The notes: generated by a model not told the origin, from the letters alone. 64,000 bases of DNA from Paraglaciecola chathamensis S18K6 (GCA_000314955.1 BAEM01000042.1:153138-217137); one strand, 5' to 3'. Counted from the first letter of the stretch, positions 9,245 through 18,534 are shown. A program made the numbers and translations.

Positions 9245-10607
9245 GATCATCGCTCCTGTTTAGTTTGCCTGTTGGGCTCATCACTAAACTGTCAATTTTG
9301 CGCAATTTTACAGGAATTTCAAAGCGTTGCAGAAATAATTTGCACTGAGAGCGAATAGTTTGGCTGATATTCACCCACTCAAGATTAGGTTCAATAACGA
9401 TATCAGCCACCACAAGATTACCTAGCACGCTATTGGGCTGCCCATACACTTTTGCCTGAGACACACCTTCAACCGACAAAATGACTGATTCGACTTTTTC
9501 TGGCGGTACTTTATTTCCACCCACATTGATAACCCCGCTTGCCCGGCCAAGAAAGATCACTCTATCCCCCTCTAAGCGCACGATGTCCTGCGTATCAAGA
9601 TACCCTTTGTCATCGATAAGTGTATCAAGTTGCGCATCTAGCTCATGCTTGGGTTTTATGCGTAAGTGTTGTTTTTCATCTACGGCTAACTGTGCGTTGC
9701 TTACACCTTGCTGTAACCAACTAGCAGGAAATCCGGCTAATTGATCTTTTACTACAAACCCAACTCCCGCTTCAGTAGAGGCGTATATATGAGCAATGCT
9801 GGCGGTGGGATGTAACTTAGCTAATTTGTCTAATAGGGGTTGATCAACAATTTCGCCACCAAGCGTAATGCGTTGCAAAGGTACATTGTGTAAGTGGTTA
9901 CTCATCAGCATTTGCCGCCACATACTCGGCGTAGCCGAAATAGCATTAACGTTAGTGTTGACCCAGCATTGTATTTTTAACAGCAAATCATCGCTATCGT
10001 CATCTACCAGTGTCGCGCCACTGATAAGCACTTGCAGCAAAACCTGCAAACCAGCATATCTGTATGCTTGATAGAGGTTTGCCCAACATAAGTCCCCAAG
10101 CGTGAGCGATGCCTTACTGTTACGGGTAAGTGAAGCCAGCGTATGGGCAAACCACTTAGGTTTGCCCGTAGTACCTGATGTGGCTAAATACCATTGCGTC
10201 ACTACATTTGAGCATTGGCTATCTGTTGTCACCCGCCCGCTTAGTCGCTCTTGCTTTTGGTCTTCATCAATAGAGCTTTGAACTACAGACTCAGTATTTG
10301 GGCTTTTCGTTGCAGAAGCATCTGCTAGATCGATAGTAATACGCGTGATACTTGCATCAAGGTCTTTAGCCAACACGGCTGAGCATAAATAGAGGCGACT
10401 GCAGTGACCATCAAAAGCCAGCATGCCTACAACGAAAGAAGCTGCGTTGGTGTAAATCAATGCTGCAGGTTGTTTGCTAAGGTGTGAATAGGTTTGGCGA
10501 TACGCGTTCGCGTAGACCATCAATTGGTGAACAGTATAGGTTTCAACTGCGCCAACGATATTGGCGTTCGCACCATGCTCGCCGAGCAGTCCAACAAGAT
10601 TATTCAT
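9237..10607 (-). CDS. AMP-forming acyl ligase (ANL superfamily)
   Basis: 456 residues, a little short for an acyl-CoA synthetase. The phosphate-binding loop ATSGTTGKPKW is at residues 142-152, YASTEAGVGF follows, the hinge and A8 region is FLGRASGVINVGGNKV, and the catalytic lysine lies in SPTGKLNRS near the C-terminus. It should adenylate a carboxylic acid and load it onto a thiol. With a discrete ACP gene overlapping its start (TAATG) and a ketoreductase gene after it, the thiol is probably the ACP phosphopantetheine. Acid identity is unknown. Confidence 0.8.
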   Translation of the reverse strand: MNNLVGLLGEHGANANIVGAVETYTVHQLMVYANAYRQTYSHLSKQPAALIYTNAASFVVGMLAFDGHCSRLYLCSAVLAKDLDASITRITIDLADASATKSPNTESVVQSSIDEDQKQERLSGRVTTDSQCSNVVTQWYLATSGTTGKPKWFAHTLASLTRNSKASLTLGDLCWANLYQAYRYAGLQVLLQVLISGATLVDDDSDDLLLKIQCWVNTNVNAISATPSMWRQMLMSNHLHNVPLQRITLGGEIVDQPLLDKLAKLHPTASIAHIYASTEAGVGFVVKDQLAGFPASWLQQGVSNAQLAVDEKQHLRIKPKHELDAQLDTLIDDKGYLDTQDIVRLEGDRVIFLGRASGVINVGGNKVPPEKVESVILSVEGVSQAKVYGQPNSVLGNLVVADIVIEPNLEWVNISQTIRSQCKLFLQRFEIPVKLRKIDSLVMSPTGKLNRSDDHV

Positions 10608-10867
10608 TACTGACTCTGTTGCTCTAACCCTTTAGCATATACGGCAACAAACTCAGCAAATGTAGCAGGATATACCGTTATCGCTAACTCCGTGAAAGGA
10701 TCAATACCTAGTTCTTCTTCCAACTGAGCAACCAACATCGCATACCCCAAAGAATCAAGCCCTGATTGAAGCAATAAGGTATCAGATTTAATTGGTTCGA
10801 TTAGCTGACAGTCGCTTAGCTCGGCAACATCATGCATCGCCCGTTTAACGGTTTGTTCTATATTCAC
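10607..10867 (-). CDS. Acyl carrier protein
   Basis: 86 residues. The phosphopantetheine attachment motif is SGLDSLGYAM with the DSL serine, followed by the acidic ELGIDPFTEL helix. I chose the GTG at 10867: it overlaps the upstream pseH stop as GTGA and has AAGGA about eight bases before it. Readings from further upstream would run through pseH. The protein is a stand-alone carrier distinct from the housekeeping AcpP (different helix II sequence). With the ligase and reductase it forms a three-gene acyl module inside the pseudaminic acid locus. Confidence 0.85.
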   Translation of the reverse strand: MNIEQTVKRAMHDVAELSDCQLIEPIKSDTLLLQSGLDSLGYAMLVAQLEEELGIDPFTELAITVYPATFAEFVAVYAKGLEQQSQ

Positions 10868-11475
10868 ACTGTTTCCTTGCTCAAAAATGTCACTTGCTGA
10901 CACCCTCTTTGAATGGGTTTTGGTAATTTGGCTAGCACCTTTTCTCTGTGCGCTTGCCACTTTCGCATTGCATAATAAAAAAAATGAATTTTGTATTCTG
11001 ATACAGCGGTTTGGTCTGTGCGGTGACGCAGACCACCCGCTTCAATTTTTATTCGTTCGTAATCAAATAGCTTATGCAGTTTTAAAGCCGATGTGTTAAA
11101 GGACAATACTTGGGCTTCTAGCGCTTCACAACCTACGTGTTGCAATGCGTATTCTAGTGCAGCCCATTCGAGAATAAGCCCACTACCAGGCGCACAATTC
11201 ACCTCACCTAAGTAGCACCCCCACTGCATTGTAGCCTGCTGAGTATCACTAAAATTTAGCACACCAACCGGGCGTAAGTGCTGGCGGTAAATCCAGCATT
11301 CACGGTTGACATCTTGCAACAAAGCCTCGAACCAATGCTCATGCTCATCCCAAGTGATTAGCTTGTCGTAGTGCATATTTTCTCGCACTCTATCGCTATT
11401 TCGCCACTGCCAAACAGTCAATAAATGCGATGCATCAATAGGTATAAAATCATGTTCTACGGCAACTCTATTCAT
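10864..11475 (-). CDS. pseH: PseH, N-acetyltransferase of the pseudaminic acid pathway
   Basis: 203 residues from ATG 11475. It has a GNAT fold with DASHLLTVWQWRNSDRVREN at the start, the HEHWFEALLQD segment, PVGVLNFSD and a late FNTSALKLHKLFDYERI acceptor loop, all typical of PseH. It acetylates the 4-amino group of UDP-4-amino-4,6-dideoxy-N-acetyl-L-altrosamine using acetyl-CoA. A longer open frame continues upstream to 11901, but it runs antiparallel-free through pseG in another frame and is not used. The ATG overlaps the pseG stop by eight bases. The C-terminal 35 residues are basic and longer than usual. Confidence 0.85.
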   Translation of the reverse strand: MNRVAVEHDFIPIDASHLLTVWQWRNSDRVRENMHYDKLITWDEHEHWFEALLQDVNRECWIYRQHLRPVGVLNFSDTQQATMQWGCYLGEVNCAPGSGLILEWAALEYALQHVGCEALEAQVLSFNTSALKLHKLFDYERIKIEAGGLRHRTDQTAVSEYKIHFFYYAMRKWQAHREKVLAKLPKPIQRGCQQVTFLSKETV

Positions 11476-12589
11476 CGATGCTTGCCTCAGGGGAGTGATT
11501 GGGTGATTCCGGATAAAGCGCAGTGTAAATATGCTCCAATCCGTTTTGCTGACGAACATCTTTTGCTTTGCTATGCATGTTTTGAAGTTGCTCTGGTTGG
11601 TGCCACAGCGCCAATGTTTTTTGCAGTAACTGTTCAAGAAGCTGCTCTTTTGCTTCCCTAACAGCGTCCTTTTGCGGTTGTCGCAACTGAGCAAGAGCAA
11701 GAGCAATAGCATGACTAACATAGCACCACCCTTGCGTACTTGCTTGCTCACTCGCAAACAACTGATTCTCAGCCGAAACCACCAATATTGATGGCGCAGC
11801 ACAATGCAGTAACTCAAACTGACTCCCACCCGCCGCAGAAACAGCCAAACGCCCCTGCTGGTAAACTTCGGCCATCTTGTGGCAGTCATGAATATGCTCA
11901 ATCGAGAGACGGCTAACGTTTAAAAACCTTTCTAGCTCATCTAATTGTTGATAACCACTCCCGGTGATTACAGTAATTGGCAACCGAATAGCCGAAGCCT
12001 CAAAGTGCTGCAACAAAGGTAATGTGAGTTCACTGGGGTCACTGCCGCCGAAAGTTATAATTAACCTCGTTCGCATTTCAAACGGTATCTCTGTGACTTG
12101 ATAAAACTCTCGTCGCAATACGCGATACTTAGCCCCAGTGCAATGCAGCGCATTGGGCAAAAGCCTATCATAGGCCAAGCTATCCGCTCCATTTGCCCAA
12201 TTAATAACCATAGCCAATTTGCTATCTTGGCGCTTTGCATCCAAAAGCTGACCATCATCAAACATCGCAAGTCTACACCCCTTCAAATCCAGAAATCTTC
12301 GATAATCAAAATCGAATTGATAACCGTCTAGAATAAGCCAATTTGCTTGCTCATCACTACATAGTTGCTTTAATTCCTGTTGTTCGTTCGCCGCGGTGCG
12401 ACTTGAAAGTAAGTATATTTCCCCTACCCAATCATCACGCTTTTGGCAATGCTCTAAACTCGTATTACTAAGAGCGAATATCACTCGTACTTGGCATTTA
12501 ACTAGCCCTTGCGCTAACGCGAGACAGCGCATAAGGTGCCCTAAGCCAATATCAACACTCGCTTCGACTCGAATAACAACACATCGCAT
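11468..12589 (-). CDS. pseG: PseG, UDP-sugar hydrolase of the pseudaminic acid pathway
   Basis: 373 residues from ATG 12589, which gives the family start MRCVVIRVEASVDIGLGHLM. An ATG at 12610 would add seven residues and overlap pseI. The GLGHLMRCLALAQ glycine loop and the later TFGGSDPSELT and AAGGSQFELLHCAAPS motifs are those of the MurG-like PseG fold. It removes UDP from UDP-2,4-diacetamido-trideoxy-L-altrose and so supplies the PseI substrate. It lies between pseI and pseH with close or overlapping ends. Confidence 0.9.
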   Translation of the reverse strand: MRCVVIRVEASVDIGLGHLMRCLALAQGLVKCQVRVIFALSNTSLEHCQKRDDWVGEIYLLSSRTAANEQQELKQLCSDEQANWLILDGYQFDFDYRRFLDLKGCRLAMFDDGQLLDAKRQDSKLAMVINWANGADSLAYDRLLPNALHCTGAKYRVLRREFYQVTEIPFEMRTRLIITFGGSDPSELTLPLLQHFEASAIRLPITVITGSGYQQLDELERFLNVSRLSIEHIHDCHKMAEVYQQGRLAVSAAGGSQFELLHCAAPSILVVSAENQLFASEQASTQGWCYVSHAIALALAQLRQPQKDAVREAKEQLLEQLLQKTLALWHQPEQLQNMHSKAKDVRQQNGLEHIYTALYPESPNHSPEASIDE

Positions 12590-12593
12590 AGGG

Positions 12594-13667
12594 TTAGGAA
12601 TAATCGACATGAGTCCAATTTAACGCTGTTCCTTTGGGGATATCTTGCTTAGCGTGCTTACCCTGCACCGCTTGCCAGTACTTAGGGGCTAGGCCAAATG
12701 CGGGGCGAACCACTCGAAGGTTTTGCTCAGTGAATAACTCTCCGGCTTGTATATTTTCGCAGGCATAAATTGAGCGCCTATACTGCTTTGACTCTTGCTC
12801 AACGTCACTCCCTCCGTACTTGACCTCACCAAGCGCTTGCCATGCCCGTTCGGTTTCATCCACCAGCATTTTAAACTCAGCAGGCTCTAAGGAAAAGGCT
12901 GCATCAACCCCACCGGCTTGCCTATCCAGCACGAAGTGTTTTTCGATAACATTCGCACCTAATGCTACCGATGCGACCGATACACCAACCCCAGCAGTGT
13001 GATCAGACAACCCCACTTGACAATTAAATGCTTCACGAAGATGAGGAAGAGTGAATAAATTTGTATTTGAAGGTTGCGCCGGATAAGTGCTCGTACATTT
13101 AAGTAAAATAATGTCTTGGCAACCCGCAGATTTAGCTGTATTTACAGCTAACTCAATTTCGCTCAAGGATGCCATCCCTGTAGACATAATCAGGGGTTTA
13201 CCCATCGATGCGGCTTTAGTTATCAGCGGAATATCTGTCAACTCAAACGACGCTATTTTGTAGCAAGGCACGTCTAATTCAGCGAGAAAATCAACAGCCG
13301 AGGCATCAAAAGGCGAGCTAAATGCCAGCATGCCTTGCGCCTTTGCTCGTTCGAATAACACACTGTGCCATTCGTATGGAGTGGCCGCTTTAGCATATAA
13401 CCCATGTAATGAAGCGCCATGCCATAAATTGTTCTTTTCCTGAATAACGAAGTCAGCTGAATTAACGTCTAAAGTCATGCTATCAGCGGTAAACGTCTGA
13501 AGTTTAATTGCATGAGCACCCGCCGCCGCCGCAGCATCCACCATGGCAAGCGCCAAATCAATCTGCTGATTATGATTACCGCTAAGCTCTGCAATAATAA
13601 AAGGAGGATGCTCAGCTCCTACAGCTGTATTTCCAATGAATATAGTGTGGTGTTTATCTATCGACAT
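12594..13667 (-). CDS. pseI: PseI, pseudaminic acid synthase
   Basis: 357 residues, typical length. The NeuB-type TIM barrel shows FIIAELSGNHNQ, AIKLQTFTADSM, CYKIASFELTDIP, MSTGMASL and the VGLSDHTAG and IEKHFVLDR motifs. An SAF (antifreeze-like) domain is at the C-terminus (SIYACENIQAGE, then RPAFGLAPKY). It condenses the hydrolysed diacetamido sugar with phosphoenolpyruvate to pseudaminic acid. The ELSGNH version of the motif fits PseI rather than NeuB or LegI. It follows the GT9-like gene by 39 bases. Confidence 0.93.
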   Translation of the reverse strand: MSIDKHHTIFIGNTAVGAEHPPFIIAELSGNHNQQIDLALAMVDAAAAAGAHAIKLQTFTADSMTLDVNSADFVIQEKNNLWHGASLHGLYAKAATPYEWHSVLFERAKAQGMLAFSSPFDASAVDFLAELDVPCYKIASFELTDIPLITKAASMGKPLIMSTGMASLSEIELAVNTAKSAGCQDIILLKCTSTYPAQPSNTNLFTLPHLREAFNCQVGLSDHTAGVGVSVASVALGANVIEKHFVLDRQAGGVDAAFSLEPAEFKMLVDETERAWQALGEVKYGGSDVEQESKQYRRSIYACENIQAGELFTEQNLRVVRPAFGLAPKYWQAVQGKHAKQDIPKGTALNWTHVDYS

Positions 13668-13706
13668 AAATTCGTTCTTAGCTTGTGATTCGTTCTAACG
13701 TTTAGG

Positions 13707-14792
13707 TTATCGACTTAGCTCGGTAAAAATTGATTCTATGCCATCAGCGAGCTCTTCAGGTTTATCACAACAACATTGCTCGTGGTTACTTTGAGTAAAG
13801 GGGCAATGAACCGGACAGCGCTCGGTTTGCTCAGTTGCGTAGTCTGGCATACTCAATAACGGAGATTCGCTAGCGCTGATTAACAAGGTTAAACAGCCTA
13901 CGGCTGTACCATACCATTGTGATTCCCCGGGCTTTGTCACCACCAAGTCGGCAGCAGAAACTTTACTTAACATTTCCAGTAGTGGCAATTTACTCTGGGC
14001 ATTTGTCCAAACCCTATACCCTTTGGCTTCAAGCACGTGTTTCAACTCTAAGACATATGGATAAGCATATCCGTCATGGGCATCGGTTAGGCACAAGGCA
14101 ATTGTCTTCGGGTGTTCAATCGAGTCTTGAACACCCGAATTTCCTTTGTCATTTAAAAAAATAGGAGACTTAGCCGCAGGAAGATGCTCAGTCGGTATGC
14201 GTACATCAATGTCGATATTTTTAAAGCCACAGCATTCCCGTAAATAAAACTCAGTAAAGCCAGCGTCAAACTGTTGCTGGGTATCCCACCAGCGACTATG
14301 TAAACGACTCATACCACTGAATGTGCTTTGCATGTAATACTCTGTTGACTGCACAAATTCAGGTTTCAGGCTTTGCTCTTTAAATTGACTGAATAAACTT
14401 TGCACTGAAATATTCAACATATCGCCAGCGACATTTTCGCCTGCATCGTGAAGAAAACGTGCTAAAAAACACGGCATAAATGCCGTATCAAGGTTCACTA
14501 TTTGGCTATATTGATTGGGAATGATCTTTTCTGCCAATCCCAGAAAGGCTTCAATTGCGACCAATAAATCATTTGGCCACGCATGAGCAGGTAGGCTAAA
14601 TGTTGTAATATCTGGGTCAATCAGCTTGATGATATCAACACCATCACCAAAGGTGAGAAAATCAATATGGCTGTCTGGGAATGCTTGGCGAAAATGCCGA
14701 AACGCCGCTACGCCGATTGTGGCAGCATCTTTTACACTCAACATACGGATAAGCAATATACGCTCGGACTTTAGCGATGCTGACTCGTTCAT
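13707..14792 (-). CDS. GT9-like glycosyltransferase inside the pse operon
   Basis: 361 residues. The opening RILLIRMLSVKDAATIGVAA, the DSHIDFLTFGDG strand and a late KTIALCLTDAHDGYAYPY with VVTKPGESQWYGTAVG resemble the two Rossmann halves of heptosyltransferase-type GT9 proteins. The last 40 residues include a cysteine group (CPVHCPF, then EQCCCD), as in other GT9-type proteins that carry metal- or disulfide-prone tails. It is one base from pseF and precedes pseI. Position suggests it acts on the nonulosonic acid pathway product or attaches another sugar to flagellin. This is inference, and identity beyond GT-B is uncertain. Confidence 0.55.
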   Translation of the reverse strand: MNESASLKSERILLIRMLSVKDAATIGVAAFRHFRQAFPDSHIDFLTFGDGVDIIKLIDPDITTFSLPAHAWPNDLLVAIEAFLGLAEKIIPNQYSQIVNLDTAFMPCFLARFLHDAGENVAGDMLNISVQSLFSQFKEQSLKPEFVQSTEYYMQSTFSGMSRLHSRWWDTQQQFDAGFTEFYLRECCGFKNIDIDVRIPTEHLPAAKSPIFLNDKGNSGVQDSIEHPKTIALCLTDAHDGYAYPYVLELKHVLEAKGYRVWTNAQSKLPLLEMLSKVSAADLVVTKPGESQWYGTAVGCLTLLISASESPLLSMPDYATEQTERCPVHCPFTQSNHEQCCCDKPEELADGIESIFTELSR

Positions 14793-14793
14793 T

Positions 14794-15495
14794 CTATTCC
14801 CCCTTGTTGAATTGGATAAACGCTTTATACATTAGCTCAGCGCGAACCCAATCCTCAAGCGTGTCGATGTCTTGCACTAGGTGGCGGGGCAACACAATAG
14901 GAATACTGGTTTCACTGAAAGTAGGAATTCCTTTTAAAAAAGCTTCGCTTGTTCCCCAGTAAAATTGCCCTGCATCATGATAGGCCTCTGCTAAATCCTG
15001 AGAGCGTTTTGGAATGTCTTGAGGAAAAAAAGGAAACACACCGCCGTTTTGCATTTTAAGTGCCCGCTGTATAGGGAAAGGAAAACTAGTCACGGAAAAG
15101 GCAAAATGTTTTAAACTATCAGAAGTTAGCCTTTGGAGCCCTTCTTGTAATGCCGAGATTTGGATAAACGGCGCTGTTGCGTAAATGCAGCATGTATAAC
15201 GTGGGTTTGTTCCTCGTGCTTGCATTTCCTTAATCGCATGCTGAACAACAGGCGTTGTTCCGGTAAAATCATCAGACAGATCGCCCGGTCTCAAAAACGG
15301 TATTTCCGCGCCATAGTCCTTCGCTATTTGTGCTATTTGTTCACTGTCGGTAGATACAATAATCTTGTCAAACAATCCAGAATTCTGTGCCGCTTCAATA
15401 GAATAAGCAATTAAAGGTTTCCCACAGAACATTTTACTGTTTTTACCTGGGATACGCTTACTTCCGCCCCTAGCGGGGATAACGGCAAGGTTCAT
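14794..15495 (-). CDS. pseF: PseF, CMP-pseudaminic acid synthetase
   Basis: 233 residues. The N-terminal nucleotide-binding loop AVIPARGGSKRIPGKNSKMF is the cytidylyltransferase signature, followed by DKIIVSTDSEQIAQIAK, YATAPFIQISALQEG and a DAGQFYWGTSEAFL motif. It activates pseudaminic acid with CTP in the cytoplasm so a glycosyltransferase can use it. It is ten bases from pseC and one base from the GT9-like gene, so it is part of the same transcription unit. Confidence 0.92.
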   Translation of the reverse strand: MNLAVIPARGGSKRIPGKNSKMFCGKPLIAYSIEAAQNSGLFDKIIVSTDSEQIAQIAKDYGAEIPFLRPGDLSDDFTGTTPVVQHAIKEMQARGTNPRYTCCIYATAPFIQISALQEGLQRLTSDSLKHFAFSVTSFPFPIQRALKMQNGGVFPFFPQDIPKRSQDLAEAYHDAGQFYWGTSEAFLKGIPTFSETSIPIVLPRHLVQDIDTLEDWVRAELMYKAFIQFNKGE

Positions 15496-15505
15496 TTAAC
15501 GAGAC

Positions 15506-16648
15506 TCACTGTAACACTTCATGCAGGCTATCAATTACATGCCGCTGCTCAGACTCCGTCATAGCTGGAAATAACGGCAGGGTTATAGCACCTTGATAAA
15601 ACTGTTCAGCATGAGGGAAGTCCCCTGTCTGAAAACCTAACTTCTGATAATAAGGTTGTTGATGAATAGGGATGTAGTGGACGTTAACGCCAATCCCTCG
15701 GGCCCTTAGTTCGTCAAACACCTGCTTGCGATCATGTTCCAACAGCTCAATCATAAAAAGATGCCACGCACTGCTAGCAAGCGCTTCCTCATTAGGTAGC
15801 TTTACAGGCAATGCACGCAATGCATTTACATAAACAATAGCTTTCTCACGTCTGTGCTGAATAAACTCATCTAATTTGTTCAACTGCGATAACCCCAAAG
15901 CCCCATGCAGGTCGCTCATCCGGTAGTTATAGCCTAATTCGTGCTGCTCGTAGTACCAAGCACCTTGCTCTTTATCATCAAGTAAGGATGGCTCGCGAGT
16001 GATACCATGCTTAGCAAACAAGGTTAAGCGTTCTAGTAAGTTGTTATCGTTTGTTGTTATTGCGCCGCCTTCTGCCGACGTTATCGATTTCACGGGATGA
16101 AAACTTAGCACCGTCATATCGCTGTATTGACAACAACCCACAGGTTTACCTTGATACGTCGCCCCAAGCGCGTGAGCTGCATCTTCAATTAGCGTAATAT
16201 TGTATTTTTCTGTCAGCGCTGCAATAGCTTGCATATCACAACTAGCGCCTGAAAAGTGCACAACAATCAATACCTTAGGGATTTTCTTGCAACGAGCAAG
16301 TTTGCTCTCTAATTGTTCTACACAGATATTGCGTGTCAGAGGGTTTATATCGACAAAATCAACCTCAGCTGCGCAATAACGCGCGCAATTTGCTGAAGCA
16401 ACAAATGAATTTGGAACTGTCCAAACGAGATCAGTCGGCCCCACCCCCGCCGCTAAACAGGCAACATGAAGACCAGAGGTACCGCTGTTTACAGCCAACG
16501 CAAACTGGGCATGTGTGTACTCACACAGGGCCTTTTCAAATGCAGGTACTGCTATCCCCTGAGTGAGGAACTGATTTTGGAGGACGTTAACTACCGCATC
16601 AATATCCTCTTGATCTACAGCATGGCGCCCATATGGCAACATATTCAA
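15506..16648 (-). CDS. pseC: PseC, UDP-sugar aminotransferase
   Basis: 380 residues of the DegT/DnrJ/EryC1 PLP family. VNSGTSGLHVACLAAGVGP near residue 63 binds the cofactor phosphate, IEDAAHALGATY carries the aspartate, and SFHPVKSITSAEGG places the PLP lysine at 187. It transfers an amino group from glutamate to the 4-keto product of PseB. A nearby ATG six bases in is an equally good start (MLPYGRHAVDQED). The gene is two bases from pseB. Confidence 0.93.
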   Translation of the reverse strand: MNMLPYGRHAVDQEDIDAVVNVLQNQFLTQGIAVPAFEKALCEYTHAQFALAVNSGTSGLHVACLAAGVGPTDLVWTVPNSFVASANCARYCAAEVDFVDINPLTRNICVEQLESKLARCKKIPKVLIVVHFSGASCDMQAIAALTEKYNITLIEDAAHALGATYQGKPVGCCQYSDMTVLSFHPVKSITSAEGGAITTNDNNLLERLTLFAKHGITREPSLLDDKEQGAWYYEQHELGYNYRMSDLHGALGLSQLNKLDEFIQHRREKAIVYVNALRALPVKLPNEEALASSAWHLFMIELLEHDRKQVFDELRARGIGVNVHYIPIHQQPYYQKLGFQTGDFPHAEQFYQGAITLPLFPAMTESEQRHVIDSLHEVLQ

Positions 16649-16650
16649 AG

Positions 16651-17649
16651 CTATTCCGTGACTTTATCTAACTTGCGAAGTTCTTCAACCGATAAAAAAT
16701 GAGGATTAGTGCCAGAATGATACTCAAATTTCTCTTCTACAGGTTTACCGATTTCCCCAAGTTTATTGCGTTTGTAGTTTATGTTCTTTTCAAAAAATAA
16801 AATAGCGGGTGTGATGACATAGTGGTCATCAAACTCTAACGAATGATGTGCCATTTCTTCAGGCACCATCACTTCGTGTAGCTTCTCGCCTGGGCGAATA
16901 CCTACAAGATCATGATCGCGTGTGCCGCTCATAGACTCCACTAAATCAAGGATTGATACTGAAGGAATTTTCGGCACGAAAATCTCCCCGCCTTGCATTC
17001 GTTGAAAATTCCTAACAACAAATTCAACACCTTCATCTAATGTGATCCAAAAGCGGGTCATTTCCGCATGAGTGACAGGTAAACTTGTTTTACCTTGCTC
17101 CAATAAAGAGCGATAAAAGGGCACAACCGAGCCACGAGAACCAACAACATTGCCATAACGTACCACTGAGAAGCGCGGCCCTTTGGCTCCAGAAATGTTA
17201 TTTGCTGCCACAAACAGCTTATCTGAAGCGAGCTTGGTAGCGCCGTAGAGGTTGACCGGATTTGCGGCCTTGTCGGTTGATAAGGCAATCACGCGACTCA
17301 CATTCGTCGCTATAGCCGCATCAATGACATTTTGCGCGCCATTGATATTGGTTTTAATACATTCGTTTGGATTATATTCCGCTGCAGGGACCTGTTTTAA
17401 CGCGGCAGCATGCACGACAAAATCAACGTCTCGCATGGCCGAAATCATCCGATCTTTGTCACGTACATCACCAATAAAATAACGCATACAAGGCGCATCA
17501 AACACCTGCTGCATTTCAAATTGCTTAAGTTCATCGCGTGAATAAATGATAAGTTTTTGCGGTTGAAAGTGCTTTAAAAGGAAAGAAACAAAGCGCTTAC
17601 CAAATGAGCCGGTACCGCCGGTAATAAGAATTGATTTATTGTTGAACAT
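16651..17649 (-). CDS. pseB: PseB, UDP-GlcNAc 4,6-dehydratase (5-inverting)
   Basis: 332 residues. SDR/epimerase-type NADP motif ILITGGTGSFGKRF at residue 7, DVDFVVHAAALKQVP, ALSTDKAANPVNLYGATK with the catalytic triad region, and GTRDHDLVGIRPGEKLHE late in the protein. It is the first committed step of pseudaminic acid synthesis. It starts the pathway genes, about 130 bases after the fliT-like stop, and that AT-rich gap is the obvious place for the operon promoter, although I could not assign a clear one. Confidence 0.95.
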   Translation of the reverse strand: MFNNKSILITGGTGSFGKRFVSFLLKHFQPQKLIIYSRDELKQFEMQQVFDAPCMRYFIGDVRDKDRMISAMRDVDFVVHAAALKQVPAAEYNPNECIKTNINGAQNVIDAAIATNVSRVIALSTDKAANPVNLYGATKLASDKLFVAANNISGAKGPRFSVVRYGNVVGSRGSVVPFYRSLLEQGKTSLPVTHAEMTRFWITLDEGVEFVVRNFQRMQGGEIFVPKIPSVSILDLVESMSGTRDHDLVGIRPGEKLHEVMVPEEMAHHSLEFDDHYVITPAILFFEKNINYKRNKLGEIGKPVEEKFEYHSGTNPHFLSVEELRKLDKVTE

Positions 17650-17778
17650 TTTTCCATCACCAAGGGTTAAGCTGATTGGGGTTTATCTTAGTGTATATGA
17701 CTATGAATATTAAGGATATTAACAAGATACGACTAATTCAATAATATACGAATATTGGTACTAACTATTTGGTGATTG

Positions 17779-18087
17779 TTAATAATATTTCTTTACTGCT
17801 TTGCGCCCTCGAATTAACCCACTCAATTCCTTTAACGATTGATTAAATAGCCGTTGCGCGCAATCGACCAATGCATCATTCACTTTAATTTCTGCTTCGC
17901 AAAATTGGGCCTTTTGTGCTTGATCTAATGTGCTTAAATAATTGTTAATACACCGGTCACGCTTAACTGACAGAGAGTGAAATGATTGCTCATCCAATGC
18001 TTCACTGTTAAGCAAGGCGGTAATTTCCTGATTAAGCACAGATAATTCAGGCGGAGTAAATGGGTGTTCAAGGTTAATTTTATTCAC
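17779..18087 (-). CDS. FliT-like flagellar chaperone (putative)
   Basis: 102 residues, mostly helical and charged, with no strong motif. It overlaps fliS by four bases (ATGA), which is where fliT lies in fliD-fliS-fliT operons. FliT caps the export of FliD and can regulate FlhDC in enteric bacteria. The sequence itself shows only a small alpha-helical protein of the right size, so the call rests on position. Confidence 0.6.
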   Translation of the reverse strand: MNKINLEHPFTPPELSVLNQEITALLNSEALDEQSFHSLSVKRDRCINNYLSTLDQAQKAQFCEAEIKVNDALVDCAQRLFNQSLKELSGLIRGRKAVKKYY

Positions 18088-18515
18088 ACTACGGATTGAC
18101 GCTTTTGTCGCTGGGCGTCATAAGCTTCTTGCTTAGCCGCTTCAGGGATCTGCGCCCAAGCTGTTTTAATCGGTAACATCAAATTAATGACTTCGTCCAT
18201 TATTTGCACACTGTTTTGTACGGTCGCGTCAGTTAATCTTTGCGCCATGTAATCATACAATGAGAATAAATTTTCAGCGACTTCTGCATCATTGCTTAAA
18301 TCGAGCGTGTCACGAAGATTAATCAATATTGCTGTACATCTACCAATGTGCTGCGCCTTCTCCGCATACTCTTGCCGTTCTATACAGCCTTTCGCGTAAG
18401 CCATACGCTCAAGCGCGCCTTGCATTAGCATCAAGGTTAATTTGTGTGGATCTGCCTGGGCAATTTCTTGTTTTAAATTACCTTTTTTATAAGCATTGAT
18501 ACCTTTTAAAGCCAT
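18084..18515 (-). CDS. fliS: FliS, flagellin export chaperone
   Basis: 143 residues. The N-terminal KGINAYKKGNLKQEIAQADP, PHKLTLMLMQGALERM and a later ENLFSLYDYMAQRL are FliS features. FliS binds the C-terminal D0 region of flagellin and keeps it unpolymerised in the cytoplasm until export. It follows fliD by 19 bases and is coupled to the fliT-like gene. Confidence 0.93.
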   Translation of the reverse strand: MALKGINAYKKGNLKQEIAQADPHKLTLMLMQGALERMAYAKGCIERQEYAEKAQHIGRCTAILINLRDTLDLSNDAEVAENLFSLYDYMAQRLTDATVQNSVQIMDEVINLMLPIKTAWAQIPEAAKQEAYDAQRQKRQSVV

Positions 18516-18534
18516 GTTAATTATCCTTTAAACT

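Noticed and set aside
11476..11901. An upstream extension of the PseH frame
   Set aside because: It runs through pseG in another frame and adds a low-complexity leucine stretch unlike any GNAT protein.
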